The position numbers and the translations under genes were made by a program. DNA of 64,000 nucleotides, taken from Caenorhabditis remanei (Eukaryota; Nematoda; Chromadorea; Rhabditida; Rhabditidae). The notes under the pieces are model-generated. The model saw only the letters and a list, made by a program, of their open reading frames with translations. It was not told where the DNA came from and searched no databases. Each line of letters opens with the position of its first letter. The first letter of the stretch is position 1. The stretch lies in assembly GCF_010183535.1 (NCBI RefSeq), contig NC_071333.1, positions 5,826,587 through 5,890,586 of the forward strand. The letters are read 5' to 3'. Positions 1 to 11,410 of the stretch are shown piece after piece.

Positions 1-1560
1 CATTTCTGTGAGATTTTGATGATTCTAACCCCTTTGGAGCTTCAACTGGAGTGATCAGGGCTTCTGGAGGCAGAGCTTCAGCTGTAGTGGGTACATTCTC
101 TATTTTCAGGTCATTTATTGGGGTGGCAAGAACTTGTGGAGGCGGAGCTTGTTGTGACTTTCTCTGTAATTCTCATCAACTCGTCATCCTCTTCCTGACA
201 TTTTTATCGAAACCGTCTTTTGGAGCTTCTGGAGTTTTCCGAATTTTTTCGATGTCAATTGGAATCTTCTCGAGGTCTTGTGGAGGCTTCTCAACATCTC
301 CTGGCTCTTTGGTAGCTTCTCTAACCGTTGGATTCTCAAGATCAGCTTCAGCTACAGCTCTTTCATCGATAGCAGTGGCGATATAGAGATGTGTCCTTCA
401 ACTTTGTCGACTCCGTTGTCTTCATCCTCTTCATACGACGATTTCTCAGTTGTGGACCGGCTGAAAAGCCAAGCCTCAATAATAATTTACTAACTGGCAC
501 ACCTTCGACTTTTGAGCAGTTTTAGACGTAAAATCGAAAAAAAATTGCACGTTTTGGTTAACTGGCGCACCTGCAGCGCGTTTCAACAGTTTCAGATGAT
601 GCGTATTAACTAAAAACTATATTCTTTACAAGATTTCGAACCTAAACATCGCCTAAAAGTTCTCACTCACGCACACCTTTGATGAGTTCCATTGCATACT
701 GTAGACGCCCTCGAATTCGTTGGTCAATCTAATTGAGAGCCATTTCTACCGGCGGAATCTTGTTCTCCTCGACGTCATCCATAATCTCAATGACCTCCAC
801 GACACGTAGCTCTTCTGATTCTCGTCTTTTCGGGGGAGTGTGAGGAGCTAAATAGTCAGTTGATGTCATGGAGCTTTATCGGGGTCCGGAGCGTGGTTGT
901 GTAGACGTCAAGTTGGCAGGAGTGATGTCTTCGATGTTTGAGTCTGAATCAGTCTCTGAGATCATTAAAAATGATCTCGTGAGCTTCAACATCATCTCCG
1001 TATGATGATATCTTATCGATTTCCCTTCTTGTCATAAATCGTCGCTCTAGATGGTCCAAATGCTCCAGGCTCTTCAGAAACGCCTTCTTTTTTAACTCGG
1101 ATCCCCGTGCGAATGCCTTAAAATCTCTAGTCGGAATCTATTTGAAATGAACGGTTCGGGAATTCAGATGACCTCTATTGTCAACGACGAGAGGTTTCCG
1201 AAGACCTCTTGGACACTTTGCCGGATTCACACGGACGGTTTTCAGAAGACGTGCCCTAAGTTCTCGCCTTTGACTCTCGAATTTTCAGAGTGGTTTTCTG
1301 TTGGATTTATCAAGAACTTACTCGATGACAAAGGATTCTAGCTTGCGGTCTTCAACCTCATTATCTTTTTCGTCGACGTCTTCTGTCTCCTCATCTTCCG
1401 CGTCTTCATCCTCTTTTTCGTCCTCATCGTCATCATTAAGACCTGCAACTTATAAATCGAGATTTATGTACATATTTTTTCAAACAACTCAATTGTGTGG
1501 AAATATTATTTACCTGCTTTGATATTGTTATGGTGGTTTGAGTCTCCAGGTTCATAAAAA
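1..1560 (-). pseudogene. Decayed gene for an acidic, proline-containing protein
   Basis: Read on the minus strand, this stretch keeps long runs of biased coding sequence broken by stops and frame changes. A plausible exon at 1442-1337 sits between a TTGCAG acceptor and a GTAAGTT donor; it is almost all Asp and Glu and ends in LESFVIE. A short upstream piece (about 1551-1514) joins it in phase. Further down, an open stretch ending at about 725 contains PHTPPKRRESEELRVV but has an in-frame TAA near 877. Between 380 and 1 the frame changes at least twice (near 375 and 160) although each side still reads as sensible protein (for example IDERAVAEADLENP and PPEALITPVEAP). I do not recognise the family. 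Multiple independent lesions argue for a pseudogene rather than one sequencing error. The gene may continue beyond the left edge. Confidence 0.5.
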
Positions 1561-1564
1561 GGTT

Positions 1565-2150
1565 TTTTTGGATTTTAAAAAACATTCCATTCCTTCATTG
1601 ATATGTGTTCTGTAATTTTTTTTCAATTATTATAAAAATTATTAACAAGAAAAAATATATTGAAAAAAGTTATAAAAAATATTAAAAACTTAAATCAGAA
1701 AGGAGAAATAAATAAATGGGGAAATGTGCGTGATGACGTCAGCAGTCTCTCCAGGCAGAGATGCTAACAGCCTCCTAGGAAATAGTGTAGGTTCTACGGA
1801 CATCAGACGCGAGAGAAAGACGAGATGTCTTACGATAGGGAGAAGAGTGCAGATATTATACATGTATTAAAATGCCCCTCGGAGGGCCTCGAGAGAGAGA
1901 GAAGAGAAGGGAAAGAAACAGACAAAAATCTTTCCTCGGGGTTTTTCTACGCAAACACTTTCTGTGGAAGATCTTACGACACTTCACGTACAGAGAAATA
2001 TGCACATTTTCTTTTAGAACAAACAAATGATTATTTATACATTTTCAAAGAAATAGAAATGTGAGCTATCTTGGATATACTGACAAACTTTCAGATTTTG
2101 ACCAGTTTTTTTGAAATCCATAATTTATGGATACGGAATCAAATTTTGTT
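1565..2150. other. Gene-free stretch with a GA-rich block
   Basis: AT-rich to 1720, then a GA-rich block (about 1810-1950). It shares the order GTATTAAAA followed by a CTC-GGAG/CTCCGAG inverted motif with a second GA-rich block at 7120-7330. No gene is supported here. Confidence 0.35.
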
Positions 2151-2273
2151 GGCTTCCTTGTTAACGTCTCTCCTTGTATTTTCTCTCAATCTACGGCCAC
2201 TTGGGAACCTTCCAGAGTAATGATTGATCAACTGATGGCTGATGATATCCGACTCATGAAAATCAAAAACACT

Positions 2274-2862
2274 GGATGAATTACCGGACAGTTTCAAGTA
2301 CGGTTCACACTCCGAGGATGCACAGGATTCTACATACAACAGAATTGAAACACCAGATGATTCCGAAATCCTAATAAAATTCACCAGTTCAGATCTAACT
2401 GTCAATGTGATCTCGGAGCATTCAATTTTGATGCGGAGTTTCCTTATTGTGAAGCACCGGAATGAAAAGTTCAGCCGTCTCAATTTGCTAATGACCACAT
2501 CCTGATTTGTCGGAAAATTTTTATTTCTGGGTTCTATTATCGGGCTGGGGCAAGAGAAACTGTTGAAAAGTTCTTATCAGAAATGAAAAAGTCCGCTGAA
2601 CCAAAAGACCCGGTCATCATCGCTGTCGTGTATCAACCTGGATATACTTACAAGTTGTGCGGAAACATTTACTCCAAATGTGAGGAATGGAGAACTTAAT
2701 TGTTTAAAAATTATCAGAATTATTCAGAAGGTGTGGACGCGATGCGCCTCCAAGTCATTCGCAAAATGGAACTCGTCTTCACTTTGGAGAACATGAAACG
2801 TTTTGGTTCAATCGTTCAGTTCACTGAGATTGCAACGGGGAACACTTTCATGATTTGATAGC
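2274..2862 (+). pseudogene. Decayed coding relic, unknown family
   Basis: Three plus-strand reading frames in turn look like real protein but cannot be joined by credible splice sites. One open stretch is 2274-2504. A second (about 2350-2700) has an in-frame TGA near 2462 and continues through SGFYYRAGARETVEKFL and KKSAEPKDPVIIAVVYQPGY to TAA near 2699. A third (about 2731-2860) carries RLQVIRKMELVFTLENMKRF. The charged, amphipathic composition differs from random translation of AT-rich DNA. No family was recognised. The opposite-strand ORF over 2139-2498 is taken to be a shadow of this relic. Confidence 0.35.
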
Positions 2863-2869
2863 TACAAAA

Positions 2870-3400
2870 TCTGCCTCAACGTTAAATATAACACATTCAT
2901 CAAAATGTGGTTTCCTAATGAAAGAAAACCGATAACAAAACCATGACTACAGGAAACAACAAAGAGAAGCAACACAACATCAACATGCTAGAACTAAAAA
3001 TATTTCTGAAAACAAAAATTCATTTCGAACACCCGCTGCTGTTCTAAAACACAATGGAGCAGACTTACAAATTTTCGTAGTTGCTATGCAACCATCTTTC
3101 ATGAAGAAGTATACCTGCGTCTTTTTTCGGATGAAAAATTTGAAAACTAATTTTTTCTCAGCTTCCCACCAAGGTTCTAGGATACAGTAGAGCATGTTTT
3201 AAAATTATCGTTGCTAGGCAATGATCAGCATGAGAAAAAGCATGTTTTCGTTTTTTTTTTCCCCATTTTGAAAAAGCCGCAGTACAACCGCACTTTTTGT
3301 TGGATTTGATGAAGTCTAACTGGGTTTTCATACAAAAAGGAGCTAAAGAAAGACCCATACTCAACAGTAGAAAAAACTGATTTGATGAATAATTTAATTA
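2870..3400. other. Gene-free stretch
   Basis: Short minus-strand ORFs overlap here but none has supporting splice sites, a start context or biased composition. I see nothing I can name. Confidence 0.3.
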
Positions 3401-3402
3401 CC

Positions 3403-4385
3403 AGTCGGTTCACGTCGCCTAACGGCGACTGAACCTCCTTCTCAACACCACCCTTCTAAGTGTTACAGCGCCTGCGGCGCTTCTCACATGGTTCAAACAG
3501 TCGGGGTCTCAGAATTCTCTTTTATTCTGGACTATAACGACTGTTGATAGATTTTATTAGTTGAGTAACCCGTTCCAGAGAGAACAATTAAAACATACTT
3601 TTTCTGATAAGATTTCGACAAATAACTTTAGAAGAACAGGAACTTGATAACTCTATTTTTCCTTCATCAAAAGCAGGTAATCCTCCTAATATTAGGTTTT
3701 AACTTTTGACTGATCGGCGGCGATGCCGCCTCCCTCCTCTGAATATAGCAAACTAAGGCCTTATTTAGACAAATCCTTATTCGAGAATTTGTTTCTTTTT
3801 TGAAGATAACTGAGCTACGACAAAGTTATTTATTCAGAAATCACCATCACTTCTTGAGTAGTGTCATTTCATGCTCTATGTTCCTAGTCGCTTATTTAAT
3901 GGTTGAGACATCCGGATCTTGGAATTAATTGTACTAAATACAGGAAATGTGTTTTTTGTCTGAGAAACCCCTCACCAAAAGAAAATTTCCTATTCGCATC
4001 TTCAAATGTTGCGTTTAAATTATTCTTTTGAAGTTTTTGACTTATCGGCGGCGATGCCGCCTTCTTCTCCCAAATTCGTTCAAGATTTGTTTCATATACA
4101 CGGAAATCTTCTTTTTAGTTTGGTTTGATCCACAAAGTTCTGCTTCCCAAAGTTTGGACTGTTCGGCGGCGATGCCGTCTCTCTTCTCTGGAATATTTCG
4201 AAACTAAAACTATTTTATATATTTCTAAGTTCAAAAGTTAAAGAAGCACCTTATTCAGTCTATTTTGATTTCAATCCTTCTCATTCGTACATGAAAGTGC
4301 TTCACAAAAAAATTTTCAACGTTCTTAAAAAAACACTTTTTGAGTTTTTAAACGATCGGTGACAATGCCGTATGACTTCCCCATG
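3403..4385. repeat. Spaced array of GC-rich hairpin motifs
   Basis: Six short GC-rich palindromes stand out in AT-rich DNA. At 3403-3434, GTCGCC-taac-GGCGAC sits inside a longer stem (GGTTCA/TGAACC). At 3467-3482 there is GCGCC-tgc-GGCGC. At 3716-3730 and 4046-4060 the motif is GGCGGC-gat-GCCGCC. At 4165-4179 the second arm is GCCGTC, which still allows a G-U pair, and at 4356-4370 a decayed version reads GGTGAC-aat-GCCGTA. The last four share a left flank (TTTGACT or similar, then ATCGG) and most are followed by a pyrimidine run such as CTCCCTCCTCT. Two copies also share a right flank, CTCT-GAATAT...AAACTA. Spacing is irregular (about 330, 120 and 190 bp), so this is not a simple satellite. 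Confidence 0.6.
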
Positions 4386-4636
4386 AAGCTTCGAACGAAA
4401 GGCTTATTGTTAACTACTATCAGTTTTTGACTGTGTTTGTAAAATTGTAATTTAAAAAAAATTCGGAACTCAATCATCCATTATGACAGAATTGTAGTGA
4501 TGTGTACAGTGTCAACAGAAAGATAGCTACTCCGCCCTTTATTCTACGAAATCTCGACTATAACAAAGTTATTTACAACTTTCATATACTGGCTGTCTAT
4601 TTTTCTATCATAACAAAAAAGCGAAAAAACATTTCC

Positions 4637-4745
4637 GACCTGGCGTGAACGAACTCACTACCCCATGCGTGAGAGTCATCAGACCGCTACACCAAATACG
4701 CGCGGCCGGGGCGCTCTCGAGAATGCAGTCAAGAAACACTGAGTT
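4637..4745 (-). repeat. tRNA-like segment, candidate SINE relic
   Basis: On the minus strand the sequence reads like the 5' half of a tRNA. TTGGTGTAGCGGTCTGATG resembles a D-arm with a pol III A box, and GTGAGTTCGTTCAC resembles a degraded T-arm/B box. A complete cloverleaf does not form and the acceptor ends do not pair, so this is not a working tRNA. A tRNA-derived repeat (SINE head) or old tRNA pseudogene fits best. Confidence 0.4.
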
Positions 4746-5200
4746 GATATTTTGAGCTTTCTACCACCCTGTCGGGACACACCTTTTCTCAACGCTTTTT
4801 ACTGTTGAAATCGGTATCGTCTTCAGAAGACGTCAAATTTGATATTTTTGAAAAAAGGAAAGGTCGGGCATCATCTAAGGGAAATTTCCAATCTATCTAT
4901 CTAGGTTTCATACAAATCGGTCCACTACGGACGGAGTTTTGGCTTGCAACAAATAAATAGACAGACATACTCTGTTGAATATTATTAGTAAAGATCACTT
5001 CTAAATTTCTGATTACACACGGTGGACCAATTAATTGAAGCGAGGAATCTGTATTCAAGAAGAAAGTATAAATGTTAGATGCAAATTGCAGAGCTGACGC
5101 AAGTTATACAAAGGAGAAGACCTTGAAAATATTTATGAGAATTGTTCTGGTAAAAATAATAATTGAAATTGGAATTGTCCAAAAAATATGCAGGGTTAAC
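4746..5200. other. Gene-free stretch
   Basis: AT-rich DNA with no supported gene or repeat boundary. Confidence 0.3.
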
Positions 5201-5400
5201 ATACGCTTCATGAAGTAGATGACATTCAGCTTTGAAGCAATCAATCTGTGGAACCAAGCCAACACATTAGCCGGAAGTGATGTAACATTGTTGAATTTCC
5301 TGAATTTTGATTTCCAGCACTGAAACGGATTTTCACATTTTTGGATATACATGTGAGTTGATAACAGTTAGTGAAACATTAACACTTCTTGTGATTTCAG

Positions 5401-5743
5401 ATCAGATTATGACCAGGACTGGGCAAATTATTTGACCACGTTTTCAGTTTACCGTGACCGCGCAACCTTGTTCCCTAAAGTGAGTGACCTAATGTATGAA
5501 TTGGTAACTAAAAACAGCCGAGAAAGTTTTGAACAGATTGGTCAACTTTCACCAAAGATATCAAACATTCAAAACAGGAATTCAAAAAAATTGCCCAGCT
5601 CTGATTATGACTTGATGTTGACTCTTCTGGACAGCAGACATCTCAAACAGGTTTTTGAACATGCTACGAAGTATGAAATAATGAACAATTGTGAAGCAAA
5701 AAAATTTCAAGGGTTTTTCTACGTTAATATACGGTTATATTAA
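5401..5743 (+). CDS. Gene fragment or exon of unknown family
   Basis: An open frame starts directly after a clear acceptor (GTGATTTCAG, ending at 5400) and runs about 113 codons to TAA at 5741-5743. The translation is charged and helical (for example DQDWANYLTTFSVYRDRA, FPKVSDLMYELVTKNSRESF). Upstream, 5209-5312 holds a second plausible open piece with EAINLWNQANTLAGSDV, which ends in TGA and has no good donor. This may therefore be the surviving 3' part of a gene. I do not recognise the family, and no polyadenylation signal pins the end. Confidence 0.35.
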
Positions 5744-5749
5744 GTTGAG

Positions 5750-6120
5750 TCTTGAGTGTATGTTTCATAACATTTGGTGATTATTAAGCCACTTTCATAT
5801 CAAAAAAAGGACTGATTTGTGTAACTGAGTTAGTGATGCTAGGAATTAAAACCATGTGTCCAGTGGGGAGATTTCAGAACGTGGAGAAGACAACCAAATG
5901 ATCTTGAAATGGAGGTATTGCAGGCACATAAATTCAATCGTTTTGATTGGAAGAAATATGTTCGAGTTTTCGGCTGATTAAAAGATTTATCAAATCTCGA
6001 TCTTGAATCGAACCAAGAAAACTAAGACACGAAAACACATATTTCAAAGTCAGATGAAAATACAACTAAACACGAAAAACTTAGAACGAGTTGAGGCTCT
6101 GTAGAATTGCATTCACATGG
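5750..6120. other. Gene-free stretch
   Basis: No supported gene. Short open frames here lack splice signals. Confidence 0.3.
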
Positions 6121-6694
6121 TTTCAGCGGTTCGTGACTGAAAAAATTGATTGAAACATTCGTTCACAAAAATTTGCGATTAAATAATCAACATCAAAGAT
6201 ACTCACTGCAGCATCAGTCACACGCTCTGGATCGTAAAGACTACTGCCATAACTACCCGGAAGCGATAAACTGATGCTATATAGGAGTTTTTACGAGTGA
6301 AAACAAAATTTTCTTTTTTCTTTTTCTTACATTCATCTCTAGTTTAATTTGTGGGTGTATCTTGCATCAGATTGTTCATTGTTTTTTGTAGAGTCAGCAA
6401 TCATGGAGGAAGATAACTTTTGATAACTTCTTTGAGTAGAAATCTTCTTCATACAACTGATTCCACCAAACCCGTAAAACGCTTTGTCGACAATTTCTTT
6501 CCGAAGAAAACATCGTGCAAAAATTTTCCAACTGCTTTGTGGGTGTTTTGAGGACGTCGAAAGACATTGGCTCTTTCTGTAACATCCACAATGAATAACA
6601 TCGCATAATAATTTATCAACTCACATGTCTTCATTGAAATATCCATAGCCACACTTCGCTGGTTGAAAATCTGGGATCGCAAATTTTTAGTCAT
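6121..6694 (-). pseudogene. Scattered minus-strand exons, likely gene relic
   Basis: Two well-formed minus-strand exon pieces face each other. One ends at 6213 with a perfect GTGAGT donor and reads SLPGSYGSSLYDPERVTDAA. After a TTTTTTCAG acceptor the next reads SRTAETM and stops at about 6121. Further upstream an open frame (6694-6449) starts with MTKNLRSQIFNQRSVAMDIS. Its natural splice (GTGAGTTG donor, GTTACAG acceptor) would create a stop at the junction. The pieces do not form one intact frame and I cannot name a family. Confidence 0.3.
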
Positions 6695-6719
6695 TTCCGG
6701 TTGAGCAGTATGAAGTTAC

Positions 6720-8510
6720 ACGCGACCAAGTGACAAACAGAGTATACAATCGCTTTTTTGATTGCGTCAAATCGAATTGACTACAGAAAAGGAGTCCGGT
6801 CTGTGATTACGCGTCAACGTTGGACCCGACACGGAATTTTCTTGGAAGCTTCGTGTCGTTATTGAGTCCTAAAACTTAAATGCCAAGGATTGGAAATTTA
6901 TTTTTGGCAACAACTCAATCAAATGAACATATATTTTACCTGTCTTTTCAGTGTCGAGTTAGTTTGAGTCGGATCATAATTACTGCTTCAGAAAAGATCC
7001 AAATTTTTTGTTCGACCACAGTTTATGTTTTTTTTAAATTTTATATAAAGCAGGATGAAACAAAATTTGTTAGAAAGAAAAAATTGTCATTATTCAGGGA
7101 AAATTACTTTTAGTCTCTCGAAGCTAGACGATCAGAGAAAAAGTGAGAAGAGGACGACCACGTCAACAAGAGTGAGGCAAGAGAGTGTGCAAACATTGGA
7201 GAATTCAGAGAACGACAAATGACGACCTATGTATTAAAAGTGTCTCTCCGAGACCCTTTTGGAGAAAAAATGAGACGAAGACAATCAGAGACAACGAGAC
7301 GCAGATTCTCTCTCGCATTCAGAACAGAATCATGGTGAAGTTTCTACAGATTATCTTCTGTTAAGAAATATTCAGGGGTTTAGCAATAAAATGCACAATT
7401 TGAAATCAAAAAAGACAGTCTAGAAACATTTCAGGGCTACAAATATCTAAGAGATGTGCTGTGCATATTGAGCAAGTTGATATGGCAGTATTGAAAAATA
7501 GTGTGCAGCAGAAAATCTTCGATTTCAGTTCAAAAGATATCTTCCATCCGGAAATGAACAGTTGGAAGGAACCAAAGAGCTTAGTAAATGCTAATCATCT
7601 CTGATAAAGCAATGATTACAAAACAGTAAATGGAAGAAATATCATATGAAATTTGAATCGTAATGAATAATGTATTCGTTTCAATTCACACAGTTTCCAT
7701 GAATCTTCGTCATGAAGACAAAATATAACATGACACGGGGATAAAATGGATTTGCTTGCACTAAATATTGTTGGCTTTTAGATGGTCGTCTACAGGAAAT
7801 TCCGGCTACTGCAGGAGACTAATAAAATTTCAGACGGTCACTTAATAATAAATTGCTGAATCAATCTTTTCGTTTGTAAAATGTTTTCAAATAAATTGTT
7901 CACAAGACAACGTCTAATTCACCGTTTTCAGATTGTTACAGTTTCTCAATAAGATTAAACTTTCAATCAACTTGATGTTGCAATGATTTTAATTCAGGAC
8001 ATTGTGATATTTATGAAAATACTTTTTTTCATGAAAAGTCTTTCAGAAACATTGAAAATTGCTTTAAAAATTTGATCTTTCTTTTCGTACAGTAACTTGC
8101 TTCAAACTCAAAAAAATTCTTTTTATTTTGAAATTTGCGATTTTCGGATACTAAACTCCTTATTTTCAAATTTTCAATAAAATCGACCATAAAAAATTAT
8201 TTTCGTCCTATATTTTGTTCTCAAAAAGCGTGTTTAAATTTCGCCGCAAAAAAATATTTTCTCACCAATTTCCTTCAAATTTTAGCAAATTCTAGAAAAC
8301 GATTCGAGCTGAACCAGTCTGAAAAATTCTACAGCCTTGTAGATTTGTATTATATAAAACTAGTTCTTTTTGGCAGTTTTCGTCAAGGACCAACAAAAAG
8401 GGTGCGCAAGAATGCCCTCTTGGACTTCCCTGTCTATTTGCGCAGCCGAAACATTAAGAAAGTCTTACAAATCAACCCCAGTAGGTCACTGCATTACAAA
8501 AAACGAAATT
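6720..8510. other. Gene-free stretch with a GA-rich block
   Basis: 7120-7330 is rich in GAGA/AGAC runs and shares an ordered motif with the block near 1850. The open frame at 8135-8512 is AT-driven (Phe, Lys, Asn rich) and has no start context or splice sites, so it is not called. Nothing else is recognised. Confidence 0.3.
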
Positions 8511-8514
8511 GAAT

Positions 8515-8790
8515 GGTTTGGATAGACTTGTGGACCTTGTCAACGGAAATATTGATATGGCTAAAACGAACTCACATGTCTTGAACTATTTAAAATTAAA
8601 AATTTCTGAGTGGTCGAGGCTGGGAAAAATGGTTTACAGTGATATTTCTGGGGAAGAAAACATGTTCAAAAACAAAACCTCTTGACAGCTTTTACCACAA
8701 AGCATTGTAGATACAATACCGCCTGAAAATGCCGATGCTAGAAAAAGAGCTTATAATTACAACAGTATCTCGTTGCCTATTTGAGAAGTT
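8515..8790 (+). pseudogene. Possible WSN-like domain relic
   Basis: One plus-strand frame reads NGLDRLVDLVNGNIDMAK followed by NYLKLKISEW. This resembles, from memory, the short WSN domain of nematode proteins (a Leu-Val-Asn-Gly core before a helical Leu-rich stretch). The same frame meets TGA near 8684, then continues with QSIVDTIPPENADARKRAY before stopping again near 8785. The in-frame stop and the lack of an upstream exon suggest a relic. The family call is tentative. Confidence 0.3.
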
Positions 8791-8799
8791 GACAAAGCA

Positions 8800-9420
8800 T
8801 GATGAGTAAAATACTAAAGTCTCCTGCCCCCAACAGCTTTTTTCCTACAGAAAGCTTCTCTAGTAGGATCAAATGTTCATAGATTGCTTCCAAAATCTGT
8901 CAGTATCTGATTAGCATCACAGAAGGTGAATTTTTCGTTGAAAAAGTAGGTCCCAGTATCGCAAAAACTCAGCGAAAAAAAGGAGAAAGTTTTTATTCCT
9001 AATATGTCAAGCTGAAATGCGAAATGAGACGGCGCAGGAGTGTAAATTGATCCGTTTAACACAGGAAATGTTCAAACAAAGCTCTCAGGGTGTCAGAAAA
9101 ATAATTCATACGAGTGTTTCTGATCTGTGAAAAAAATATCGTTTCAGAAAATACCATTTTGCCGTTACTGAACTAGTTTTACACCCGGAGGATTCAGGAA
9201 ATACTTTCTCTGTTTCATCTGCTTTACGCTTCTGTCGCAACTCAATGATTTCTCAACTTTTTGAAATTATATCTTGCTATAATTTATTTAAAAAAGAAAT
9301 CGCTAAATGTTTGATACTTTTTTCCTAACTACCAATCTTATATCGGTTCTCATTTCATTTTCTCGAATTTCTTCTACGCATCAACATTGAGGAACGTGAG
9401 TTAAAATTAACTACAGAAGT
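8800..9420. other. Gene-free stretch
   Basis: Short ORFs on both strands have no splice support. Nothing recognised. Confidence 0.3.
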
Positions 9421-10211
9421 ATTGTCACATCTCACAATCACTCATAGCTCTCGAAATTCAGTTTCAGTTTGTTTCTTCGCTGAATTTCTCTTTCAAAAAA
9501 CTGTTCTCAGATTAAAAAAAAGTTTTTTTATATGGTTTTTGTGAAAATGGAGGGGAGCATTCTAGCTTTATTGTTTCATTTTCTGGGAAAAAATACTTAC
9601 ATTAGCTGAAAACAGTTCAGAAATTCTGGAATTCATCTGTTGTCGCCTGTTCTCTTCTCGTCATTATCGGCAAATCTTTTTTCAATCCGTTCACTTTTGA
9701 AGAGCTTTGATTGATTGAGTCTGAAAAGAAAACCAAAAACGTTTTAATCGATTCCTTGGATCATTCTGGAAGCCCTTCACATGAATCATTACCGTCTCCT
9801 CGAACATATGCAAACGTCCACACATTTGCACAAACATCTCCTCTCTTTCCGCCACAGTTAGCCCCGCCCTCTTTTTCTCATGTCAGTTCAGTCGTTCACC
9901 GCTTCATTCTCAATCGTTTACCACATTTCTCTCGTTATTTTTTTGAGGTGACCTAACAGTTGTATTCCTTTTTGTTTTCTGACCAAATTTTTTCTTATTC
10001 CCAGACTTTCTAAGAAGCATACTCATCAAACGTAAAACTATGAGACGTTCTTCTCCTAGGAGTAGCTGCACTAACGGAATAGCGTTGACTTTTCTAAGCT
10101 TTTTCAATGAATACTTACTAGAAACATCGCTGAGCTTCTGCAGATCCTGCACCTGTTTCGCTTCGTTCCATCCTTGTTAAAGAAATTATGTCCCAGATTC
10201 GTTTGACCTGA
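9420..10211 (-). CDS. Possible small multi-exon gene, uncertain frame
   Basis: Minus-strand signals are good but the reading frame is not settled. A TTTTCAG site at about 10212 precedes ATG at 10171, and that exon ends in a strong GTAAGTATTC donor near 10118. A TTCTTTTCAG acceptor opens the next exon at about 9719, ending in a GTAAGTATT donor near 9596. A third acceptor lies near 9514. The first ATG frame hits a stop at the junction. An ATG in the second exon (about 9633) gives NSRISELFSAN and splices in phase to FFEREIQRRNKLKLNF, then stops. This could be a very short protein with a spliced 5' leader, or a relic. Confidence 0.3.
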
Positions 10212-10349
10212 AAATGGTAAAAGAATATTCTAGAACGTGCTGATGACTCATTCTCAAAATCAGGACCGTTATTTTTGTGTATATCTAGCAAATTCTCGTG
10301 TATGAATTATTTCGTTTGAACATTAGTCAACTAATACAATATGCTTCTA

Positions 10350-11410
10350 TTAGGTTGTCCCAAAAGTTTTCGAACATAGTTTTGTTAATTTGCTATAGGA
10401 CAGAGAGCAAGAATCAAGCCAAACAGTGCATGTGTTCCATTATATAAGACGTCGGGTGTATTGACTATAACATTCATTTCTTCTGGCGGCCTTCTCTCAA
10501 TGAACGCGGCACCAATCCTTGTCCCCGACCGACTTCATATTCGTCATGTGATTTTATTTTTGTTTCTATCTAACTTCAAGATCACTGAGATTAAAGAACA
10601 TATGGTTGAAGTTTAAAAGGATAATGCCCCTCAACGGCAGACAATTAGCCGTTGGGTCCATCGTGTCAAAATTAATAATTTTTCTTTGACCGAAGAAGCA
10701 AGTTCTGGAAGACCAGTGGAGTTCGACTTTGACAAGTTACGGGAGGTAGTGGAAAGTGACCCACTTCAATCCATTCGTGAACTGGCAACAGTAATGGGCT
10801 CTACTCACTCGGCGGTAAAAAGATGACTGGGAGCTCTTGGCAAGTTAAAAAAAAGGGAAGATGGATACCACACAAATTGTCTAACTTTGACCTTGAGTGC
10901 CAAGTGGACATGTCACTGCAACTTCTAACCCTCCATCCTAATTTCAACTGGCTGGATCATTTGGTTATGTCGGACGAGAAGTGGGTCTTATACGAAAACC
11001 ACCACAGGAGAGCCCAGTGGGTTGATGCTGATAAACAGCCAGAGGATGTCGTCAAACAGGAGTTACACCCTAAGAAAATATTGCTCTCCGTCTGGTGGTC
11101 TGTTCATGGAGTGCTTTATTGGGAACTGCTTCCGGAGGGAAAAACTATCACCGCCGACTACTATTCTTCTCAATTACAAAAGGTGAAGTCCAAACTGAAC
11201 ACCTCCCCTCTACACGGTCACAGAGTCCACTACCTCCATGACAACGCAAGATCACACTGCCCACCCTCCGTACAGAAAGATACTGAATCTCTACCTACTA
11301 AATGGCAAACAGTAGTGGATAAAGGTGGTCACTATGTTTGATTTTTGTAATATTCTGGCTTTGAACAAATTTGATTTCAATAATGTTCGAAAACTTATGG
11401 GACAACCTAA
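10350..11410 (+). mobile_element. Mariner-family transposon, inactive copy
   Basis: The ends are inverted repeats: the left reads TTAGGTTGTCCCAAAAGTTT and continues CGAACAT; the complement of the right end matches over 28 bp with one mismatch (A versus T at position 14). The element is flanked by TA on each side (10348-10349 and 11411-11412), the normal mariner target duplication. Total length is 1061 bp, shorter than the usual near 1.3 kb, because of an internal deletion in the transposase gene. It lies about 100 bp upstream of the start codon of gene A (11514), so it may have altered that promoter. Confidence 0.93.
10500..11341 (+). pseudogene. Mariner transposase, broken
   Basis: The frame opens at ATG 10500 with the N-terminal helix-turn-helix region. 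It is broken by TAA (after HMVEV), TGA (after HSAVKR) and a frameshift in an A-run near 10850. It continues in another frame with VMSDEKWVLYENHH, containing the first catalytic Asp of the DD34D triad, and YLHDNARSH with the second. The text then jumps to LPTKWQTVVDKGGHY, the normal C-terminus. The segment that should carry the third Asp (the SPDLAP-like motif) is deleted, so the copy cannot encode an active transposase. Confidence 0.9.

Noticed and set aside
2139..2498. 119-codon minus-strand ORF
   Set aside because: The opposite strand has a better coding signal over the same bases; no splice or start context on this strand.
8135..8512. 125-codon plus-strand ORF
   Set aside because: Composition follows AT-rich DNA (Phe, Lys, Asn, Ile) and there is no acceptor or homologous motif.
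9711..9956. 81-codon plus-strand ORF rich in Ser/Pro/His
   Set aside because: It covers pyrimidine-rich DNA opposite a well-formed minus-strand exon with clear splice sites.
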